A DNA stretch of 64,000 bases from JAGLOK01 sp963677605. GTDB taxonomy: Bacteria; Bacillota; Clostridia; Christensenellales; UMGS416. This document shows positions 59,376-64,000 of the stretch, one piece after another; the stretch's first letter is position 1; every line of letters starts with the position of its first letter. The position numbers were made by a program, and so were the translations under genes. The notes below the pieces were generated by a model, which ran no database searches, had not been told where the DNA came from, and saw nothing but the letters and a program-made list of their open reading frames with translations. The DNA is taken from the NCBI GenBank assembly GCA_963677605.2, contig CAXXDX010000007.1, positions 124,001 to 188,000 of the forward strand, read 5' to 3'.

Positions 59376-60944
59376 ATGCACTTAAAAAAAATCAGCGCGG
59401 TTTTGCTAGTTGTTTTCATAGCTGCTGCTTTAATCATTTCAGGCTGCACTCCTTCCGAACCCGAGCCTTCGGCAGCACCTGCAACAGCGCCCGAGTCTTA
59501 TGAGGAAGCTCAAAGCGAAGTTGTAACAATCGACTTCATGCCGCCAAAAGCGACAAGCGAAGCTGCGGCTCTTTCAGAAGGCAGCCCTACTATATCGTTT
59601 CTAGAAGAAAAGTTCGGCTTTAAATTTAATATTATTGACACATCATCTGAAGAAAATCCAATGGAATACTCAGAGATTCTGACAACATTAATTTCATCCG
59701 GGCAAATACCCGATTTTATGGTTCTTGACGTTTTGGGATCAAATGCAAGTGAGTATTCCAAGCTTGTTGAATCCGGTGTTGCTTTGGATGTCGGCGCGTT
59801 CATGGATAAAAGAAGCGAAAACTATCCCAATCTTTCAAAAAACATCATAGATGATAAATCTATTGAAAAATACAAAACCGACGGTAATCTTTATTGCCTT
59901 CCTCATTATTGTACTCCTGATGCCACCGTATATCTTGTACGCGGAGATTGGGTTAAAAAAGCAGGATATAATCTTGAAGACATAAACACACTTGAAAAAT
60001 TCAGCGAACTTATGAACATTTTTGCAGAAAGCGACTTTGACGGCGAAGACGCTGTCGGATTTTCTGCAAGCACTGAAAAGAATCTTTATCCCATCTATGC
60101 AGGCTATACAGGCGCATATATGTATAAAGAAGTTGACGGATACTTCTGGGATTGGTATACGCTCTATGAGCTTCGCGAATCTTTGGGCTATATTTATCTA
60201 ATGTATAAATCCAAAGCATTTGACAGAGAATATCTTTCCCACGACGGAGCTGTCGCCAAAGAAAAAATAGCAACAGGAAAAGCGGGATGCATAGCAACCG
60301 AAATCGAAAACCTTCCCATACTAAACGCTGAGCTTCAGGAAAACATCCCGGATGGATACCTTGAGCCTCTGCCTGTTACTCTTTCCGGGCCGGGCGGAAC
60401 AACAAGGATTACTGACAAAAGATATGCCTCGGCAAATATTATAAGCACATATTTTGAAGATCCGGTAAGCCTTTTTGACATGCTCGAATACATCTTCACA
60501 GATGAAGGAAAATCCCTCGTAGCATATGGGCTGGAGGGCATCCATTATGAAAAAGACGGAAGCGATATAGTTCCGGATTTTGAGGTTTACGGAGAAGAAG
60601 GATGGAAATATCAAAAAGACGGAACAATAAACGGAAAACAGCCTTATAATGAAATCCGCAATATCATAACAAACTTTGACGTCATATCCGCTCCTGAATA
60701 TTCAGACACTGCTTCACTGTGGTATGACTCCCTTCTTGAATTTGACGGCATATTATCCAATCCGTTTGAAGACAACGGATTTAACAACAGTAAAATTATA
60801 GCTTCTATAACCGCAGTAAAAGACAAATGGGTGGATGACTTTATCTCGGGAAGCAAGCTTCTTACCGACAAAAACTGGGAAAAATTTGTGGAAGAATATC
60901 TTGCAGCAGGCGCACAGGAGCAGATGGACTTTTATAACAAATAA
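59376..60944 (+). CDS. Extracellular solute-binding lipoprotein (family 1)
   Basis: 522 residues. Lipobox IISGC (Cys 25) and an acidic/Pro linker, then a family 1 solute-binding fold (SPTISFLEEKFGFKFNIID; DGNLYCLPHYC; YIFTDEGKSLVAYGLEG, about 371-388). The last gives the same DEGKS/SLL-GLEG motif as the paralogue at 54652. Bacillus LipO/YtcQ are the closest named relatives I can suggest, giving a complex carbohydrate as likely ligand. GAGGTAA precedes the ATG. A stem-loop separates it from the permease gene. Confidence 0.88.
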   Translation: MHLKKISAVLLVVFIAAALIISGCTPSEPEPSAAPATAPESYEEAQSEVVTIDFMPPKATSEAAALSEGSPTISFLEEKFGFKFNIIDTSSEENPMEYSEILTTLISSGQIPDFMVLDVLGSNASEYSKLVESGVALDVGAFMDKRSENYPNLSKNIIDDKSIEKYKTDGNLYCLPHYCTPDATVYLVRGDWVKKAGYNLEDINTLEKFSELMNIFAESDFDGEDAVGFSASTEKNLYPIYAGYTGAYMYKEVDGYFWDWYTLYELRESLGYIYLMYKSKAFDREYLSHDGAVAKEKIATGKAGCIATEIENLPILNAELQENIPDGYLEPLPVTLSGPGGTTRITDKRYASANIISTYFEDPVSLFDMLEYIFTDEGKSLVAYGLEGIHYEKDGSDIVPDFEVYGEEGWKYQKDGTINGKQPYNEIRNIITNFDVISAPEYSDTASLWYDSLLEFDGILSNPFEDNGFNNSKIIASITAVKDKWVDDFISGSKLLTDKNWEKFVEEYLAAGAQEQMDFYNK

Positions 60945-60953
60945 TTAAATTAT

Positions 60954-60984
60954 AATAATCCTCAGAAATGAGGATTATTTTGAT
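60954..60984 (+). terminator. Stem-loop between binding protein and permease genes
   Basis: AATAATCCTC / GAGGATTATT stem with a 6-base loop and short T tail. Such elements between binding protein and permease usually allow partial read-through and give excess binding protein. Confidence 0.75.
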
Positions 60985-61008
60985 GCACAAAAACAGGAGA
61001 ATTGATAA

Positions 61009-62490
61009 ATGAACAATAAAAAAACTACTTCCATTACAATAACTTTTATAATCAGCATAGTGTTTTTATTTTTATACAAGCTGATTCCGGCAATAACCGG
61101 AATAATATATTCAATAAAAGACTACAGCATTATTAAAGGCTTTTCAGGTTCACCATGGATCGGTTTCCAAAATTTTAAAACATTATTTTCCGACATAGTG
61201 TTTATAAACGCGCTAAAATCAACAATATTTTTGAATTTCATAACTGTTATTTTTACTGCCGTAATATCTTTTATTATGGTATATGGCATTTATAATGCAA
61301 AATCAGAAAAGCAGGCTCTTATTTTTGCATTTGTATATGCTTTGCCGGCAATCGTTCCTTCTGTACTAAAAGCTTCTTCTTTAGGCTTCTTATTAGGAAT
61401 TGACATTGCAAATGTGTACTTTATTGTCTTCCCGCTTATTCAGGCTTTTAAATGGGCGGGTTTTGCATCAGTCGCAGCATTTCTTTTAAGATCAGACAAT
61501 GCCAACAAAGTGAAACAAACTTTGTATGTAAGTGCAATTGCCGTTCTTGCAATCTTTTCAAGGATTCTGACTTCAGATCTTGAAATGTCACAGCTTCTTG
61601 CAAATCCTTTAATTCTTGAAAAAGCAAATGTGGTTGACCTATATTCATACAAGCTCTCGTTTGTGATGATGAAAATAGGAATAGGATCTGCTGTTTGGGC
61701 AGTAAAACTTGCAATTGAATTGTTAACAACCGCAGTTTCCGCGGCTTTATTATATGTTTTGATGAAGCGCATGAAATCAGTACCTTCATTAAAAAGCAAT
61801 CCAAACATAAAATCAGCAAACGCTATAAACTATATTCTTTCAGCAGTAATTGTTGCAATCACTTTGTTTTTTTTGATACCCATAAAAAATACTGGATTGA
61901 AGCCTGATGAACTTAATATACCTTTCAACATAATTATACTGGCAGCAGCACTTATAATCTCAGCATCATCAAGCGTTATTGCCGCCTTTATGGCTTATCC
62001 TTTTTCATCCGGCAATAAAAAAGTGAAAATAATATATTCGGCGATAATTATTCTTTCTATATACGGTGTTTTTTACTTGCAGCGGTTTTTCCGTTACCGA
62101 AGCCTGGGAATTATAAACACAGCGCTGCCCTTAGTTTTAATAGGGTTTTTGCCTGTCTGGATGATAGCCTGCTATGCAATATTTATAAACAGGCCGGGTG
62201 CAAAAGAAATTAGCAGCGCAAAAGACTATATTTCGCAGATTGCTCCTGTCGGAATAATTCTTGCTGCAATAAATTTTTCTGTCATATGGGGAGGTTTTAT
62301 CCCTTCTTTGTATTATGTTTATCAGGAAAACCTGTTCACATATCCTTTAGCACTGTTTTCAAAAATTACTCAGGGGACACAAAGCCTTGGACTTAACCTT
62401 TTAATATTTGTGCCAATACTGATAGTCTGGATTATGACTGCGTTTTTAAGCAGCGTGTTTTTTAACAATAAAAAGACAGAGGATAAATAA
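61009..62490 (+). CDS. Fused, EAA-less sugar-type ABC permease
   Basis: 493 residues with about 12 membrane spans. Residues 1-265 resemble an LplB-like CUT1 permease (GSPWIGFQNFKTLFSDIVFINALKS, about 46-70, and YSYKLSFVMMKIGIGSAVWAV); residues 275-493 resemble a YtcP/MalG-like partner (SVIWGGFIPSLYYV..., NIPFNIIILA). In normal CUT1 permeases each half has a cytoplasmic EAA loop ending in Gly that docks the ATPase. Here the expected positions (about 165-178 and 390-412) hold only RSDNANKVKQTLYV and NRPGAKEISSAKDYISQIAP, much shorter and without the motif. Ribosome binding site AGGAG. No ATPase gene is nearby. Confidence 0.78.
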   Translation: MNNKKTTSITITFIISIVFLFLYKLIPAITGIIYSIKDYSIIKGFSGSPWIGFQNFKTLFSDIVFINALKSTIFLNFITVIFTAVISFIMVYGIYNAKSEKQALIFAFVYALPAIVPSVLKASSLGFLLGIDIANVYFIVFPLIQAFKWAGFASVAAFLLRSDNANKVKQTLYVSAIAVLAIFSRILTSDLEMSQLLANPLILEKANVVDLYSYKLSFVMMKIGIGSAVWAVKLAIELLTTAVSAALLYVLMKRMKSVPSLKSNPNIKSANAINYILSAVIVAITLFFLIPIKNTGLKPDELNIPFNIIILAAALIISASSSVIAAFMAYPFSSGNKKVKIIYSAIIILSIYGVFYLQRFFRYRSLGIINTALPLVLIGFLPVWMIACYAIFINRPGAKEISSAKDYISQIAPVGIILAAINFSVIWGGFIPSLYYVYQENLFTYPLALFSKITQGTQSLGLNLLIFVPILIVWIMTAFLSSVFFNNKKTEDK

Positions 62491-62560
62491 AGTTAATATT
62501 GCGCGTGCTAAGTACAAAAAAATTAGATATAATAAAAGAAAAGCAAACAAGGAGCAGACT

Positions 62561-63733
62561 ATGATAGCAAAAAAAATGAAAGAATCGCTCAAAAACTCAT
62601 CAGCGATAAGAAAAATGTTTGAAGAAGGCATGCGCCTTTCAAAAATATACGGCGAAGAAAATGTGTTTGACTTTTCTCTCGGCAATCCCGATATGCCGCC
62701 GCCAAAAGAAATTACAGAAGGAATTAAAGAGTTTGCAGAAACAGAGGGCATTCATAAATATATGCCCAATGCCGGCTTTATGGATGTTCGCCAAAAGATT
62801 GCTGAAAAGGTTTCCTCCCGCGGAAAACAGGTAACTGCGCAAAACATCATTATGACAGTGGGAGCAGCTGGCGGTTTAAACGCAGCTCTTAAAGCTTTGT
62901 TGGACCCGGAGGACGAGGTTATCGTTCTTGCTCCGTATTTTGTGGAATATAATTTCTACATCACAAACCACGGCGGTGTACCTGTAGTTGTTGAAACGGA
63001 AAAAGATTTCTCGATGGATATAGAAAAGATTTACGGCGCAATAACAGAAAAAACAAAGGCTATACTTTTAAATTCGCCAAACAATCCGACAGGTGTAATC
63101 TACAAAAAAGAAGAGCTTGAGGAACTGGCGGAAGCATTGTATGAACGCCAGAACGCGCTTCAGACAGATATCTGCATCTTGTCCGACGAACCGTATTTGG
63201 AGATAGCGTATGACGCCGAAGTTCCGAATCTTATGGATATCTATGACAACACTGTCATAGTCAACTCTTTTTCTAAATCCCTATCTCTTCCCGGCGGAAG
63301 GATAGGATATATCGCGGTAAATCCCGACATGACTGACGCAGAGGAAGTTATCGGGGCAATGACACTTACAAACCGCACACTGGGTTTTGTAAACGCTCCT
63401 GCAATCTATCAAAAAGCTGTCATGCGCGCAATAGATGCATCCGTTGATGTTGACGGCTATAAGGCTCGCCGAGATGCGCTGTATGACATACTGAGCGAAG
63501 CAGGTTTTAAGGCATATAAACCGGAAGGCGCGTTTTATTTCTTTATAAAAAGCCCGATTAAGGATGATAAAGAGTTTGTAGCTGCAGCAACAAAGCACAA
63601 CCTTTTGTTTGCTCCGGGTTCAGGCTTCGGAAGAGCGGGATATTTCAGAATATGCTACTGTGTATCTCTTGAAAAAATCAACCGCTCAAAAGGTGCATTT
63701 ATAGCGCTTGGCAAAGAATTTGGCTTGAATTAA
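62561..63733 (+). CDS. PLP-dependent class I/II aminotransferase
   Basis: 390 residues. Fold type I: DFSLGNPDMPPPKEI (about 37-51), LNSPNNPTGVIYKKEEL (about 167-183), SDEPYLEIAYD, and the PLP lysine in NSFSKSLSLPGGRIGYIAV (about 228-246). AspC/alanine or aromatic aminotransferase type; substrate not certain. AAGGAG precedes the ATG. A TATAAT box lies at 62528-62533. Separate from the transport operon. Confidence 0.9.
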   Translation: MIAKKMKESLKNSSAIRKMFEEGMRLSKIYGEENVFDFSLGNPDMPPPKEITEGIKEFAETEGIHKYMPNAGFMDVRQKIAEKVSSRGKQVTAQNIIMTVGAAGGLNAALKALLDPEDEVIVLAPYFVEYNFYITNHGGVPVVVETEKDFSMDIEKIYGAITEKTKAILLNSPNNPTGVIYKKEELEELAEALYERQNALQTDICILSDEPYLEIAYDAEVPNLMDIYDNTVIVNSFSKSLSLPGGRIGYIAVNPDMTDAEEVIGAMTLTNRTLGFVNAPAIYQKAVMRAIDASVDVDGYKARRDALYDILSEAGFKAYKPEGAFYFFIKSPIKDDKEFVAAATKHNLLFAPGSGFGRAGYFRICYCVSLEKINRSKGAFIALGKEFGLN

Positions 63734-63745
63734 TATTGCGTTTTT

Positions 63746-63771
63746 AACATATGCGAGCATTTACATATGTT
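63746..63771. promoter_or_regulatory. Inverted repeat at the promoter of the last gene
   Basis: AACATATG (63746-63753) and CATATGTT (63764-63771) flank ten bases and run into the -35 box, as expected for a repressor or activator site. Confidence 0.5.
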
Positions 63772-63799
63772 TGACATTGATATTTGGCTAAATTATAAT
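63771..63799 (+). promoter_or_regulatory. Consensus promoter of the last gene
   Basis: TTGACA (63771-63776), 17 bp, TATAAT (63794-63799). Confidence 0.82.
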
Positions 63800-63823
63800 T
63801 AAAGCGTATCGAGGTGAGGCAAC

Positions 63824-64000
63824 ATGAAAACGAGAAACACTATTTTAATAAGCTTTGTCGCAGCAGTATGTGTTGTGGCTTTAGGCTTTGTTTTATTTTT
63901 CGATCCCGTCTCGGATACAGCGCTTAACAGTATTGAAATAAACGATGAACCTGTCGCTTTAGGTGCAGAAGACATATACGATGCGAAAATCATTATGCTT
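63824..64000 (+). CDS. Exported protein, N-terminus only (runs off the window)
   Basis: 59 codons are visible from ATG at 63824 with GAGG upstream. A basic start and hydrophobic segment (5-27) form a signal anchor, followed by SIEINDEPVALGAEDIY, a possible extracellular domain start. No family can be assigned from so little. Confidence 0.7.
   Translation, partial: MKTRNTILISFVAAVCVVALGFVLFFDPVSDTALNSIEINDEPVALGAEDIYDAKIIML

Noticed and set aside
1..64000. CRISPR arrays, tRNA, rRNA, IS elements, prophage genes
   Set aside because: None of the typical repeats, cloverleaf sequences, transposase motifs or structural phage genes could be seen on either strand.

Overview
The window looks like a chromosomal segment of a low-to-moderate G+C, Gram-positive, probably anaerobic bacterium of the Firmicutes/Clostridia type. 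The reasons are strong GGAGG ribosome binding sites with some TTG/GTG starts, many lipoboxes, a class B sortase, an LCP wall-attachment protein, a PrsA-like foldase, VanZ, two-subunit class I fumarase, and several ferredoxin and flavodoxin proteins. I cannot name a genus from the sequence. No rRNA, tRNA, CRISPR array, transposase, integrase or phage gene was seen. Coding density is high and genes run in short operons on both strands.

Layout. 1-5.3 kb: a flavodoxin end, a membrane-anchored MutS-like ATPase, then a five-gene minus-strand operon (small membrane protein, TetR regulator, NapH-like membrane ferredoxin, iron-sulfur flavoprotein, flavodoxin) behind a promoter with two TTGACC-N2-GGTCAA operators. 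5.3-7.8 kb: a methyltransferase and a small basic protein behind a leader with nested short ORFs and a terminator, then a VOC protein and a DJ-1/PfpI-like lipoprotein. 7.9-9.9 kb: a MATE pump with its TetR regulator and paired operators. 9.9-15.7 kb: mfd, rmuC and sortase B. 15.9-19.5 kb: a DUF5685-like protein, a J-domain protein with a cysteine-rich tail, a membrane protein and a tandem family of small membrane proteins (one truncated). 19.7-23.4 kb: two zinc alcohol dehydrogenases, an EamA transporter and VanZ. 23.4-29.6 kb: a five-gene surface-polysaccharide operon. 29.7-38.4 kb: a DUF308 protein, a GNAT-like protein, gyrB-gyrA, an LCP protein and a YhaM-like nuclease.

38.5-46 kb: a second MATE pump, NnrE, GNAT, CCA nucleotidyltransferase, an HExxH lipoprotein, an SDR reductase, and a divergent alpha-oxoamine synthase that resembles serine palmitoyltransferase. 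46-49.2 kb: a MerR-GGDEF fusion with a classic 19-bp-spacer MerR promoter, a methyltransferase, and a split ArsP-like permease with an ArsR regulator and a perfect 26-bp palindrome. 49.2-54.6 kb: small secreted or membrane proteins, GAPDH, a SIMPL protein and a PPIase lipoprotein. 54.6-64 kb: two solute-binding lipoproteins (one apparently leaderless), small membrane and coiled-coil proteins, fumarase, an ArsC-like protein that seems to have lost its catalytic residues, a fused sugar-type permease without recognisable EAA loops, an aminotransferase, and the start of a further exported protein.

Most promising for follow-up: the degenerate ArsC / solute-binding protein / EAA-less fused permease operon (58.9-62.5 kb), the serine-palmitoyltransferase-like gene facing an SDR (43.8-46 kb), the nested-leader attenuator at 6.4-6.64 kb, and the MerR-GGDEF regulator.
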